Shown here: piece after piece, positions 21,901 through 35,904 of the stretch
How positions within the stretch are numbered: position 1 is the first letter of the stretch
How the letters are laid out: each line of letters starts with the position of its first letter
Source of the DNA: Saxidomus purpurata
Taxonomy: Eukaryota; Mollusca; Bivalvia; Venerida; Veneridae
Direction of reading: 5' to 3'
Length of the DNA stretch: 64,000 nucleotides
NCBI GenBank assembly: GCA_022818135.1
Contig: JAFMSR010000005.1
Coordinates: 28,397,865-28,461,864 of the forward strand
Translations under genes and position numbers: made by a program
The notes under the pieces: generated by a model
The model's input: the letters and a program-made list of their open reading frames with translations, nothing else
Told to the model about the DNA's origin: nothing
Databases searched by the model: none

Positions 21901-22379
21901 CAGGACATTATGACCGACGGTAATAATTTAGATGTTATAAAGAGACAGGGATGCCTCCAGAATCGAATACATTCTTATTAGGTCAAGTAACATGCAATAA
22001 TAACATACAGTTTGTTTTATTGAAAACAATGAAAAGAAGCACTATGAAAGTACCTGTGGCCAAATTTTAGTTTTTCTTCAAACATGATTGCATAATAAAA
22101 TTCAAAAATCCCTAAACACTAAACCTTGCTCCGTTTTGTCTTAAGCCTCTGAAATTGGTTGTAAAACAAGATATAAATTATCCCAGCGGTAGGTTTTGAA
22201 ATCAAATTTGTTCTTGTTTATTCAGTCATATCACCACATAAAAAATACAAAGGCGACATATGGAAAAGGTACATCACTGTAAAATATAATGCCAATACTC
22301 GTGTAAGTCGTTATTATGCCAAAACGAAGAAAGGACATCTGCGTTTTTAAAACTGTGACATTCAATATCATAGTTGTAA

Positions 22380-22530
22380 AATGTCTTCATAAATATAGGA
22401 ACAGGTTACCAATAATGAATAATAACGTTGCTGGTAATTCTTTAATAACAATAACGTCATCAACAATCATTTCTCAATTTTAGTGATATTCTAGACTTCT
22501 ACCTGTCGCGAAATGCAAGCGATGAAATTT
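22380..22530. repeat. Diverged duplicate, three-copy family, copy 3
   Basis: Most degraded copy: AACAGGTTACCAATAATGAA, TAACGTTGCTGGTAATTC, AATAACGTCATCAAC and TTCTACCTGTCGCGA correspond in order to copies at 17.1 and 21.1 kb. The minus-strand open frame across 22,480-22,695 is not matched in the other copies. Confidence 0.45.
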
Positions 22531-23244
22531 AAAACCATTTGTGATCGAATAACATGCTTTTTTAGAAGCTGGGGAGGTCTCTGATATCATTTTATAGAAT
22601 ATACTTAACAACTTTAAAAAACGGAACCCGGGATTTGACGTATTTGCAAGTATCATTCGGACAATTAAAGAACACGGTGACCATGTTTTTGCCATTCCAT
22701 GGTTTTATCCTTCCAGTTCATTACAATATTCAAGCATGATTTCAGTCTAATATCTTCATAAAACTAGAGTAAGGACGTTGTGAACAATCTAAAATATGCT
22801 ATCAAATAACTGTAATAGTAACTTACCGCTGATGCCAGTGGACATGCATGATACAGAAATTATTCAAGAATGTGTATCTACAGTTCACATATTTTCAATA
22901 ATGTAGCTAATAGAAATGTCATAACCATGTTCCAAAATTTTAAACATCTTTTGCATGTTGTGAGTTTTTTAAACAAATTGTTTCTGAAAGGATATAATTG
23001 CTTTCATCCGTTGCGTTTTACAAAATAATTTTGAGCAGCATTGCGTTTTGAAATAATTCATGTTTAATTTAAATTTTCTATCTAAAACGCATTAAGATAT
23101 AAATAAATTACTGATATTAAGTTTACAAAAGATACTTTCAATTGTATGAACTACACAGACTTGTTTCGAAAATGATTGCTTTCCGCCAATAACACGCTCC
23201 GTGTTAATACTTATTTTCTATTCAGTCATAATAGCATGGTTTAA

Positions 23245-23470
23245 AAACAAAGTCTGAAACAACAACAGTGCCCAAAAGTTCTCATAAATAAAGGTTTTGT
23301 TGAAAATTCCTTTTACAGTTTTTGTTTCTAGAGTATTACCTAGAGCAGATGAGAATGTGTTAGTAAATTTCTGCGTCTATTATGATGTTGTTTTCAATAA
23401 CAAAGCAAATACCAGGTTAGACAGACGCATTAAACAGAAATGTTGAAGCGTAGTTACAGAGTGACCTTTA
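23245..23470. repeat. Diverged duplicate, partner of 21,655-21,900
   Basis: Second copy, same strand, about 1.6 kb downstream. The remainder to 24,680 (23,471-24,680) contains no recognised feature apart from the weak 18.48-kb match near 23,673. Confidence 0.6.
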
Positions 23471-24680
23471 GAATCTTTACAGGCACTCCTCTACTGAAAC
23501 ATTATTTCGAGACATGCTATAACAGAGGCGTATTGACACGTGAATACGCCTTTGGGTAGAGCAACCGATTGATATGTTTGTACAGAGATGTATGCCTTTC
23601 GAAGACAACTTCATTTCTTCATACAATGTAAACAACAGGAAACGTGCATAACCTATGCAATTAGCACGACTTAAAACTTGACATCCAAGCAGGATCTAAG
23701 AATGGTTACGGAATAAACCTATTTTTCTTGGAAAAAATAAGTCTAGTTCTTTAGGAAAGAGTAGCAAACACACCATGCTTCTATGATGATGAAATTTTGC
23801 ACAGTACAATATTAATTAGACGAGCGTTAGTAAGGTGGTACCCACTTTAAACATTTGCTTCTAGTAATTGTTTGTCAAGAAAAAGTTTAGACAACAGTAA
23901 CATTATAACACTATTATCCTTGTCTCCTTATATCAATGATAATATACAAAAAAAGGTTCATTAGTGACGGGCGACCCGGACTGCGGCATTTCGAACAAAA
24001 TACTTGGCAACAAGCTTTATTGCATACATTTCAATATCAATTTGCGAAATTTTCACTTACGTAATAATGAGTATGTCGTGTAGTAGACTGACATATAATC
24101 CATATATTTCTTTTTATCAATCTTTTATTTTGTAACTATCTGCCCACTTATTTCTTACTAATTCCCTCCCTTTGCTGCAAACCGTGTAGATGATCGAGCC
24201 CTGTTAGAAATGAAGGGCTGAAAGTATTTTTCTTTTGGAGTTTAATGAAATTTATCATTTAAACTTTGTGGTAGAGTTGAATAGTTTAACCCTTTGATAT
24301 ATATCACATCTGATGGAATAGTGTATGTTTCATTTACAATGAATGCTTATTTATATAGAATCACAGGTGTTGCCAAAATAAAAATAAAAACATTTCGAAT
24401 CGATGTTGCTATGTCAATGGAATGGTCTTCTAGAATTTTGAAACAGAAATGATGCTTCTGTACACTAAATAAAGTGGCAATCCGTTTTTATTTAAATAGT
24501 GTGAAAAAATGTCAATATTATAATGTTTTCATTTGGTTATTGTCAAAAATGTCACACATATCCAAAGGTCCCTTTTCCCTCGACGCCGGCCAATATTATA
24601 CGATAAATACAAAATTATGATATTCTTTCTTTACAAGCTGATACACACAACTCATGCATAATACAGTAGATGGAGTACTG

Positions 24681-24938
24681 TCATGTGTCAAGTGACCAAT
24701 AACACAATTTCACGTTCAAGCTTGTTGCATACATATAAATAACTGATAAATATCTAGCAATATCCCCTGGTATTACCACCACGGGTAAAAAGGCTAGAAG
24801 CGTCCAAGATATAATGATGTTTCCCGTCAGACAAGCCGTAAAAGGTATCAGACGAAATATTGATTTCATTCGCGAGAGAGACCAAAGCCTCATAATCGTG
24901 AAGCCATGTATAGAGAAAAAAATGGAGAACAGAATCAT
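24681..24938 (-). pseudogene. Probable GPCR fragment (last transmembrane helices)
   Basis: The 85-codon minus-strand frame alternates hydrophobic helices and short basic loops. A helix (LFSIFFSIHGFTIMRL) is followed by a basic loop with LSRMKSIFRL, a helix GNIIISWTLLAFLPVVVIP resembling the TM6 Trp...Pro pattern, a short loop with GDIARYL, and SVIYMYATSLN resembling the start of TM7, which would continue as NPxxY. The frame continues open upstream to about 24,967. Past SLN the sequence no longer follows the family pattern, and no TM1-TM4 coding sequence is visible upstream. A truncated pseudogene fits best. It could also be a chance hydrophobic frame, because AT-rich DNA favours such residues, but the helix-loop order is suggestive. 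Confidence 0.35.
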
Positions 24939-24967
24939 AATATATATTTCACTTCGGTCTCTAGATT

Positions 24968-26622
24968 TTCAGAATGCAATGAATTAATGGAACCCGATGC
25001 TAGGAGAATTTATTTATTCTGTTGTTGGTCGTCTATAGATGTTTAGAATATTTGAAGATAATTTAATTCGTCCTTCAAGTGCAGGGATTTCAAGGAATTT
25101 AGTGGAAATGTCGTAAGAATTTTAACACTTCCGGAATTGCAGACGATCTTGAAGTAAAGAAACTACTCTTGAAGGTATTGTATTACGATTCTCTGTCAAA
25201 TATATAGGAATAATAAATTGAAATAGGCACGCGATTTTGTTCTATTTATCAGAATAGAATTCAAAGGAGGTTTTTTTGTTTCGTTCTGTGATGATCTTGC
25301 GACGCTATGGAACTTTCGGAAATTGCCTGAAATATTGTTTGTTTATCTTTTGAAAATTATCCATACCATTTCCAGCGTGCGGAAAGAGTTTCCGATGCCA
25401 CTTCGGATGGCACTTGTTTGCCTCGAGCTTAAAAATGGGGAATGGAATGTTAGAATTTTAATGATGCATAAAGATTAAGATAATGTTATAGAAAATCTAA
25501 TTTCGTAAGCGTGTTGTGGTAAGATGAGAGATTGTTGATAGATTCCAGCATCATCTGTAGATTAATGAGAAGTGACTGATGTACAGGTAGACGGAAAACT
25601 GTAACATGGATTCATGCTGGTCACACTAACCCAGAACACACCTGTACTTTTCGATCAAAGAAAAAAAAAGATACACGTTTTCGGGTGAACTATTTCGTTC
25701 TGAAAAGAATTGTATTTTGTTTCGTAAAAGTTGATAACTGGAGTATTTCACAAGACTTTGAAGGCAAGATCTTACAGGGCAATACTTATACTAAATGACA
25801 AGATAAGTGGAATCTCGTACTGAGAACGTACCTTTCTACAAAGGTGCAATATACATGTATAAAGCAGTAGAAGAGCTTTGATATGCCAATGAAATACATA
25901 GAGCAAAAGCTGGATTTTTGGATTTTACACTTTCGTTTTCCGAGCCACATCAACTTTGAAGTGAATCTTTACTTTCGGATCACTTCTTTATGAATAATTG
26001 TGTGGAAAATTTGTCAAAGGCAACTGTCTGTTTGGAATAAGATGGAATGATCAAAGGTGATAACATACAGTTTAATTACTCAATGTTTAAAGAAGAAGCA
26101 TAACTGCAGCAGGTAATGTCTTATCAAGAGCATCTTAAAATCATTTTAGGCTCCATTTCGGTTACACTATTTATTCTCCCATCCATGGGGTAAATCAAAG
26201 TTGAAAAAACCATTTCTTGGTTATCTAACAAACTTAAATTCATTTATATGACGCTGTGATTACATTGGAACTAATTGTAATGAGTAAATATATTGGTACG
26301 AAATACCAAATATAATAGATAAGGACATATTGACAATAATCCTATTTTTTGCTGCCAATTTTTACATGTTCTCCTCCTACATTTGTAAAAATGTCTTTTT
26401 CTCCAGTTTGGACGAAAACACATTTAATTCTCAGAGATGTGCATGATTATTGTTTACAGACTGAATAATGAACAGCGTAGACCATGCTCAGAATAATGAA
26501 GATCCATGATCAGACAGAACTGTCAAGTTTCAGAAAAATAAAATTAATTTACCGAATTACATTTAAAGGTGCAATATACAACGAGCTAAGCATATACAAT
26601 GTAATAAGCAAAATATAAAAAC
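24968..26622. other. Non-coding stretch, no feature seen
   Basis: No recognisable gene or repeat. A small hairpin (TGCCA-CTTCGGA-TGGCA) occurs near 25,397-25,413. The phrase AAAGGTGCAATATACA occurs twice (about 25,840 and 26,567), the second just before the dispersed repeat at 26.6 kb. Confidence 0.45.
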
Positions 26623-26690
26623 AAAAATAATATCAAACAGGGAATGCCACGTACCAAAAACGCAGCCTCCCCAAAGAACCAGCCCAGAAG
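26623..26690 (+). repeat. Dispersed repeat fragment (family seen three times)
   Basis: AAAAATAATATCAAACAGGG, then AATGCCACGTACCAAAAACG and CAGCCTCCCCAAA, is identical to the start of 54,470-54,655 and is found inverted at 58,236-58,317. This copy is truncated after CAGCCCAGAAGT and lacks the CA microsatellite. The poly-A/AATAATATCAAACAGG start may be one terminus of the element. Confidence 0.8.
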
Positions 26691-29600
26691 TATATGTTCT
26701 CTTGACATGCGGATGTACGGTGCCATGTATTTAATATACATAAAGAATGTATGTCAATATCATCTAACGATCGTAAGCAAGATTATTCATAAGTTTTAGA
26801 TACATTATTACGCATGTTGTCAAAACGAGTTCGCTCAATAGTATCTGCTAAAACAAATAAATATTATGAAATAAATATTTAATGCATGTTATTTTATGAA
26901 ATGTGTTGATCTGCTTGCTTCTTTATCCAAACATCTTCTAGATCTTTAAGAATATGGCGCTTTGATGTGCTTTGAATTTTAATTAAGGCAGCTATACGAC
27001 TATGTAATGCTGATAAGTGTATCTATTTAGTGTAACAAAATAAAATTGAATGCTTGATGGATACGAAATTCAATTTTATCTACTAATATTGAATAAAATT
27101 GATATGATTCCAAAACTAATTTTTACTGTAAGCTAATATTGGTTATATTTCAATATTGGTTGTACTGCGATTAAACGTAATCACAAATCAGCAACATTTT
27201 GTAATTTATCATTTTATTGTGTTAAAATACGCATTAGAAAGTATTTGCACCAAATTTTCTGATTTCAAAATAACTTTCAACAGCCCCTGTAACAGTCTAA
27301 ATATTTTTACAAGAAGGCCCACACATGTACATATAATGTTTACACAATACATGTAAAAAGTATTTGACTTATTTATCAAATTTGAACTAGGCACTGATTT
27401 CATTTGGCAAATGATTTCTATACAACGAATAAGACTTTTTGCATTATGTAACACTGGACACACTTCAATTTGTTTGTGAAAACATCGTTTCGTTCATTCA
27501 AAATACTTTGAGGTTGAAGATGATTTTCTGTTCAGAATGAGTTCTTTGAAGCTATGATAAAATTGTAAAAACAAATTAATTTTACCGAGTATGTTTACAT
27601 AAAGTTATTCCATTAAAGTGTTACTAAATAATCTTTTGGAACAGGTGAATGAAGAAATAATTAAGAAAAGGGTAGAAATTCAAGACAAGTCTTTCATTCT
27701 TTCACCTTTTCGATTTGTACGAAAAATTCGAAGATTGATACTGAACGTAAACATTTGGCAGCCAAACACATCAGAAAATGATTAGGAGCAAATTATTGAG
27801 AAAATACTGGGGGAGCAGTATGTAATGAACCCATTTACTATCTCATTATAAGTTATGCAAGAAGGAAACGATATGATAACCACGGCAAAAAACAAGACAG
27901 TAATTGATCAAGTCTATCAAGCCGTATACAAAAATAGACTTTTTCTATTTTCCACAATCTCTTCAATTTTTTACAGACTTTTTCTCACAGAGACTGATGA
28001 AAGACGGAAATAGGCCAGATCAAAAAAAGAAAAAAGAGGGTAAGGGGGAAAGAAACAAGGCAAGTCTGATTGATTGAAAGCCTATTATAGCACAGTACCA
28101 ATTTAATCTACGACCCTAATTCTTGATTGTTGTCCACAGCTTTTGTAAGGCATCACCAAAGGCTACATAGTATTTTGTTTATTTATCTGGTTTTCAGACA
28201 GTTTAACGGTTGGTCTGATTGATTTTGTCCTCCTCATTACTGCGAAATGTCTTGGGTAATTCATGAGATTTTCATTTTCTGTCATGGAACAGGAAAATAC
28301 TTTCGGGCCTGGGAAAGAAATTAGTCTGTTTTTCTGATATTGATGAATGCTTGATAAAAGGCTTAAACAGCGCTGTTTGTTAGTGGGCAAAAAGGTGAAT
28401 AAGGGAAAATTTTGTGAAAATACAACAATTTGAATGCATACCAACTGTCAAAGATTTCAGGCTTATAAATAAAAGTTAACCTTGAATTTATTACAACTTT
28501 TATTTCGAGAAATAAGTACTTTCATTAAGCATTGCATTGGAGGATTTCCATAAAAACAAAGTCAATGTGAGTCATTACCTTAGAATTAATGTAAAGAAAG
28601 TGATGTTGTTAACTTTACCCTGCCTGCGGCTAATGACCAAATGCCTTAAGCGTTTGCTGTTTATTTATTGACATTGTCCCAATGGTTAGAGTTAACATCT
28701 TAATATGGATCTGTGGATACAGAAATAATGCTTAGATCGGTTTAAGTTTTGAGACCAATCAGAATCATACACGTACAGGCGACATGGTTTACTTTCAGTC
28801 CAGTTCTGATCTGCCTAGCCGACTAGTATTAGTCATTGCATATATTGAACAGTTGGTACATTAATTTTGAAAGTTATTTATTCACAGGAATATAGCGATC
28901 GAGTGTAAAATATTGACACAGAACAGGTTATAATAGTCTAAATGACATTAATTTACAATCGTTTGAAAAAGAGCAATGACCTAGGCAATGCGTTTTTAAG
29001 TAGAATTGAAATAAACTATTGTCGTTAAAATGCCATCTCATCTGTTGGAAAAGATTGCATTTGAACTCTGTTAGTTTTGTTCAATTTAGAAACTCATTTG
29101 GTTTTAGGTGCAAGTATTTATTTTCGCTGAATACTTAACAGAACATTATAATTCCAACGCATCAACGATAAAATAGAAATCTTGATCAACGAAAATAAAA
29201 TTATATAATTGGAGCCTTCAAGTATCTCTTTTATCTAACCGTTCCTAAAAACGTTTGAAAGCAGCGATAAAAGCTATATCGTGAATTGATAATAAGAATT
29301 ATTATAAATATATTTTTATTTATAAACACAATTGGCACTAACTTTATAACAATTGCAACTTTAGGGACAGCACTTATTAAACCCCCAGGACCACTTTGAC
29401 ATTTAAGATATTTAAAAAAACATATTTGCTCATACATAGATATGCTTCGTGAAGTACGTGCGTCTTAGGTCGATATAAACACTGAAAACCCCCCGAAAAA
29501 CTTTTGAACAAATGAAATAATTGCTAGATAATGAGGTTGTTGATCGTTAAAAGGCTATAAGAGTATCTTCAAAGAATACTCAGGACATATCCGACAAGGT

Positions 29601-31980
29601 TAAAGATAAGCGGCAACAAACGAAACATAACAGTGGTAATGTTGGGTGTTACAGATCCGCTATTTTGCAGACATCGCTGGATCTGTTGTGACTTTTTATG
29701 CGAATATTATTAGAGATAGATTGATTATGTGGAAATGAAAAGTGAATTAATTTAGTCTTGTCGTAATTGGAAAATAGATGATAAAATTTGTTTACACACG
29801 AAAATAGCGACGACTCTAAGACTGTAGATTTTAATTATGCAAAAATATTATGAGAAGTGTTTTTCTCAATAAATCAACAACCTGAAATATTGATTGGAAA
29901 GCTCACTCAAAGAAATACAAGTGGTATGTTCATATACGTTTTATGGAAATAGTAAATACCTGAGCTGTATGATATTTCAGTTATAGATCTATTATGATAT
30001 TGTATTCAAATAGAATATTGTCGTTAAAACGTCGGAAAGGAAATAAACACAGAACGAATGGCTGGCATGTGACTTAATAATTAAATCTCGGCGATGAAGA
30101 CGAAAATGAATGTATACAAAAGAGCTAGCAGGTGGAAAAGAAAAATAATTCATTAGTTTTAAAAGTGGATTTTGTAAATGCAATCTAATAAATCCTGTTT
30201 GAATATAATCAGTGTAATTTGAATCAGGTGAAATTTGGAATGATGTATTTATCTAAATCGAAAAAGTTTGTTTAATTGTGCGCACGCTTAATTTATAAAG
30301 GATGAAGTTTTCTGTATTATGGAGAAAGTTTTTAGTTGAAAATCTTGGAAATGCACCATCATAATTACTTCTGGTGTATGTTTTCAGCTGTACATTACAC
30401 ATACCAGAAAACGAAAGATCATTTTTAGATTTCCATGAATGTCTGTTATAATAACATATGTTTTTTCTTCTGCTTTTCATTATTTAACATTTAAGATTGA
30501 AGGTCTTGTGATTTCAATCAGTTTTCTTGTGAATGAATTATATCAGAGCCTTTTAATCGAAAACAACAATAGTTTGTGTATTATGTAAGAATGAATTTAA
30601 CTTCTCGTCTGCTTCTTCGGTTAATGAATAACGTCATGATTCACGAGCTTCTCATGATTATCATAAGTATGCTACTAGTTCCTCATAGCGGATGCGCAAA
30701 TTATTTCTAATCGGTTTTGTTTATACGTTCCATGATCTTTGGAAAGGTTTCAGAGAATTGTTTCAAGCAATTATGCAATTATTTTGTTTATCTTTTCGGA
30801 AGTGTTTCTATGCGAATTCTGCCAGGAAATTAATAGGTAATACCTGTATTCAAGGACAGCATTCCAATTATGCAGACAGCTTGGTAAGTATTCTCGTCAA
30901 TGATTCAACAATGTCACCGCGAGTCATGATAAGAACGAATTTTTTCTTGCTCGCGTAGGGCCCATGCGTCATTTCGTTCTTCTTGATCAAAGAGAGAGGC
31001 TTTCGTCGAATTTCGATTTTGTTGTTTGTATACTTAAAACATATGGATTGAAATATGTTTCTTCAACCTGGCAGAATCGGATTCTGGTTTTGATCAAATA
31101 AAATCTTTGTAAGAGGATGTACATTCATGATTTAAATGTGTTTCCGATCGGTTTGGAGTATTTTTTGTACCAGGAGTGCCTTGTTATTATAAGATTTGCC
31201 ATCTATTAGGATTACGTGATAATGAATTAATAACTTGTATCAAAATGAACTGTAATAATAATACGAACCTCTGAAGCTTAAAGCTTATAGTGATTTAAAT
31301 AAATAAAATCAATAATGTAACGAATAAACGTCAGGAAAAACGGATACACGTAATGATTTATGGAAATAAAACCAATGATGTCACGAGATGTCAGAAATTT
31401 TTTTGATGTAAAGAATTATTTGCATAATTCTTGTCTGATATAAACTTCACTAAGTATAAATAAGAACTATTTTACATAAACTAAAGAGATTTGCGTTACG
31501 TTAATGAAGACGTTGATAAAAGGCATGCCTGCTTTTGATCAATTTGTCTATCTCGGGGCATCAGCAAGACATATCAGACGCGATGTAAATTGAATGTTTT
31601 CATTTTTCTGATGTCTGTTAATACATAATTATGTTATTCAGTCCAGGACTTTGTTTCTTGAATGGTAATTTTGGTACAAACTTTGATTAGTAGAATTTAA
31701 TACTTAACAAATAAATCAATAATTGATAAATAATAAATCAATATCTAAATGGTTGAGTACTAAATTATAGCAAATAAAATTAAAATCGAATATGAAACAT
31801 TGGTCATTTGGTACAGGGAATAAAAGTCGTAAACATTTTACGTTTAATGTATATTATTTGTGGGAAAGTTTTCGTGAAGTGTAATTACAATGTAATTGCA
31901 TGTGTAATTTGTAATTGTTATAGTAATTTTATTGTATTCATCTTAAAATATCATGAGTCGCATATATAACGCTGAAGTCA
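26691..31980. other. Long non-coding AT-rich stretch, no feature seen
   Basis: 5.3 kb without any recognisable gene, RNA or tandem repeat. Small open frames at 27,156 (+), 28,163-28,444 (-), 29,231-29,437 (-), 30,253-30,480 (-) and 30,692-30,958 (+) have AT-biased composition and no domain. The last, 88 codons, is slightly GC-richer but has no splice or repeat support. Confidence 0.5.
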
Positions 31981-32057
31981 GCTGATGAAGGGATTCGAAC
32001 CCAAAATTTCTAGTCAGGAGTCCGGCAACTAACCAAGAAAGTCTGCACTATTTCAGA
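31981..32057 (-). repeat. tRNA-like sequence (pseudogene or SINE head)
   Basis: Reading on the minus strand, an A-box-like TTGGTTAGTTGCCGGA (32,021-32,036) is followed by a perfect B box GGGTTCGAATCCC (31,990-32,002), spaced as in a tRNA gene. The T stem pairs (GGG/CCC), but the anticodon stem and acceptor stem do not, so it cannot be a functional tRNA. A tRNA pseudogene or the head of an old tRNA-derived SINE fits. No SINE body is recognisable downstream on the minus strand. Confidence 0.6.
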
Positions 32058-35000
32058 GAAGAAGAGAATTACATATACAATCGATTGATTTATGTACATG
32101 AATAATGTATCACGTATCGTGAATGAAGGAAAAAATTTCACGGTTAGTTAACCCACAGATAAAGCAATCGCAGAGAAACTTAACCATTTGGGAGGAAATC
32201 AAATTGTCACATTTTCAGACAGATCGGACAGTCAGCGTTCTTAATATTACCAGGGAGATTTAATTTGCATTATTTTGCGTCGTTTTCTGATTCTTCCAAT
32301 GCACGATTATCGCATAGATAACATTAGTATTTTCACTGTTTATAACATTGCAGTTTAAATTTGGTAGTTTTTAGATAACGCTAGCATTCCGATGTTCCCC
32401 TTTAATTAAATATGTGTCTCTTCATCATGTACATTGAATGACATAATGCAGTATTACAAAACCGTTTTCAAAGATGAGAACATTTAATAAGAACAAAAAA
32501 AAGAAGATTAATTCGTCATTCAATCGGTATTTCATTAGAAAACGGAAAAAAATGCTGGTAAATATTTCAGGAAATAAAACAGTTGTTCAAATGATCAGAT
32601 ATGGCTTAAACGGTTGTCACGGACGTTAACAATCAAGACAATGATAACGTTCTGAGAACCTGTTGCTCATGATGAATGTCAAGGCCATCATTTTAAGCAT
32701 CTTTTCTTAAGAGATGCATGATATGAAATAAATACGTGAAGGTCAGTGCTTTTTTCACTTTTTTACCATTCAAACTAAAGAAACTAGATTCATTTTGCGA
32801 TGTTGTGAAGAAGTGTCAAATTTGTATTAAAAGACAAGTATAAAGTTAGAAAATAAGAATGTGTTAAAGCAAAATGTTTGCACGAAATATGCACAATTAA
32901 TTTTTGTAATTGCAGTAGGCCAGGGAATAATTTTAAGATTGATTAATCTTCCTAAATTGAAATTTTCTCTGAAGCACTGCAGCCGGCATTGCACTGTAAT
33001 TGTTTTCATTCTGATATAGGAGTGCTTTATCCAATTTATTGTAAGAGGAGAAACAAATTAAATAACATCTCAGACGCAATCTATCAAAATAAAATTATGA
33101 AGTCAATAATTTTATCTTATAGCGCCATATGTTGTGTTTGTATCTAGAAAAGGACAAGAAAATGACATTGACATTGGCTATGTTCTCAAAGGTAGTCAGG
33201 AACTATAGATCATAAGAACATTGAAAAAAAACCCAGACATTTTTCAAGGCCGTTTGCTTCTCAAGTTCTTAATATTCGCTTCAGTTTTACTTTCCATGTA
33301 TCATAGACAATGTTTTGTTTTGTGCTGCAAATAGCTAGTTTCTGCTTCTAAAATATACTTGATAAAGAAATATTCTTATCACCTGTATTACCGTAACTGT
33401 TAGCCTACGATATGGTTTATTAGGCGTTATCCGTGATATTATTCTGATTTAATGCAATTGTTTTTGTTCTATGCAATATGATATTTTAGTCAGTTTAGTG
33501 CTGTATTATGGAATTATAGGTGTAGATTAGATCAATCAAGTCAAATCAAATTCTTAAAACAATTGACTAGGATAGATATATACGAATGACTAACCATTAT
33601 GTCATAGTACCATCAATAATTCACGCAAAGAGAATTTCTGATAGAATTACCGTCTTAGTCAGTAGTTAATACTGTCAGAAGAAAGGTAAAACAAACCAAG
33701 CAATAATCGTTGCCAAATTCCAAATTGTAAATGTATTACATCTAGCATATCGAAAATTTCAGATAAACTCAGATCAACATTCAAGGTTTTATAGATATAA
33801 ATGTTATGTAAAATACAAATTTGTTTTGCAGCAATCTCATACTTTATATGTTATAAGTCAGTAGTGCAAAGCTTTCTTGTGATAGATAATTGTAACAAAC
33901 ATGCCGCTTTCATGACCGAGACAACAAATGATTTATTCATAGTTTTACAGCACACATAAGTACAGAATGAATATCCCCGGACATTGCTTTGATAAAGATA
34001 AAGAATAACAAATTCGCCATGTAAATAAAATATCTGCACTAAACAGTCTAGATATTCAAATGTGCATTTCAAATCTTTTCATAGCTTGGTGTCACTGGTA
34101 TGTGGACTTAAATACCTGAAATACATATGATACCGTGAAGAGGAACTACATGCTCCTGTAAAAAGTTATGTTACTTCATTTTATAGTCTAAAATAATCAG
34201 GTGCTCCCTCGAGCTTACTATGTGTTTGTGTATAAACAGTAGTATACATCTGTATCTATTTGATTAACCCTACGTACTTTCTTTGATGCTAAATCTTAGG
34301 GTTTTATTACTAATTATTTACCGGCGATGAAGATAAAGAAAAGAGCTCTATGGTCAAACTCAAGCGTTAATTGGTAACCATAATCAAAATCATTAGTGCC
34401 AATATTGCCAAGGTGTAGCAAAGAACAGACTAACCTAGATTGTGCCCACATGTACGTTAATAATAAATAAGAATAGGTTAGGAAAACAGTGGAAAGTGTG
34501 ATTTTGAAGGTATTGGATTATACTGAAGGGTAGTGTTTAGCTACAGACACTGAACAAATAAATAAATGGGTGTCGGAAATGGAGTTTATGTTAACTGATT
34601 TGATAAATAATGAATAAGAAATAGATGAAAGCTTGAAGGTGAGAATTCATCGCTGTTATCTGACTGAAAATTGACTTGTATATAGATGTAAAAATCGATA
34701 AACTAAAATAAGAAACTAAGTTAACTAAGAAATCTTACCAATTTTCTTCTCAAATGGATAATCATTTTCGAAAAGAATGATTTTGAAGCAAATATGAAGG
34801 GGAAAAATATGGGACTGAGGTTTTAAATGAATTTATTCTTTAAACTGTATGAAAAGAATATATAGTCATATAAAAAAGTTTCCAGTATAAATTCCTGTCA
34901 AGTATATCTGTAGATGTTGAAATAATACGCTACCAAATAATAAAGCGTTGCAAACGCTTTTGAAATTCCAATATAAACATATAGTGTAGCGGTGCCAAAA

Positions 35001-35904
35001 ATGCATTGTCAATCGATTTTTGCAATTTCCTACCAAGATATTTTACATCTATTGTTGATTCTAGCCTTTAGTTTTATATTTCTGTATTAGTATGTCATTT
35101 TTGAAAATGTTATGTTTTTAACGGAAACTGAGAGCGAGCAGTTTTAATTAAAGGACTGGATATAAGGAAAAGTGTATTTTAACTCGCCACCTAATGAAGT
35201 TTTTACTAAGATATGTACTAAATACGTATAAATGATAAAGAACCAAATTCAATGTAGAGCTGGTAAGACGTATGCGCTTCAATAGTTTTACAAACACATT
35301 AATGTCTTCTCTTATTATGGTAGTTATAAGCTGCTAATTACCTTGTCTATTTCATGCAAGACATAAATACATCAGAAAAGATGTTCTTAAGATATCTAAA
35401 CAAATCGTTTGATAAATGTTTCAGCAGTACCTGAAAGTTCAGTAGACAGTACATATTTAAGTTCGTTTTAACTTATTTCGGTTCTTGTATTTCATACATA
35501 GTTAAATTTAAAAGCGGATGTTTTGGTTCAGGTTTTATTTTAAAAGAGCAGATTCTTGTTTTAATGTCAGTTTAAAAATAAAGTGAATCTTTAAGTAAAT
35601 CTAGAACGAATCTTTTAAAACTTTAAAGCAAATTATAAGTTAATTTAGTTTTTCATCATAAAGTTTTATTAATGAAATGTTTTTATTTTACGACCGTATT
35701 TTTGCACAACTTTAATTCAATTTACTAAATTATTGTCCAAATGATCAACGAGACAAAGTTAAACGTTTTAATCTTATTACATTATTTACTTTCCGTTAAG
35801 AACAGAAACCAGAAATATAATGGAACGCAGCAATAGCAAAAAAAAAAGATCAGTTATATATCTAAGTCGTTGCTGCATTTGATTTCGGTCTTTGGCTACA
35901 TTAG
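32058..35904. other. Long non-coding AT-rich stretch, no feature seen
   Basis: 3.8 kb of AT-rich sequence with frequent short direct repeats of random type. No coding segment longer than about 73 codons and none with recognisable features. Confidence 0.5.

Noticed and set aside
27985..28015. Second CTGATGA...GAAA occurrence
   Set aside because: Only six bases separate the two motifs, too few for stem II.
30692..30958. 88-codon plus-strand frame
   Set aside because: Slightly GC-richer than its flanks, but there is no domain, no acceptor or donor in register, and no repeat partner.
31981..32057. Functional tRNA gene
   Set aside because: A and B boxes are present, but the acceptor and anticodon stems do not pair.
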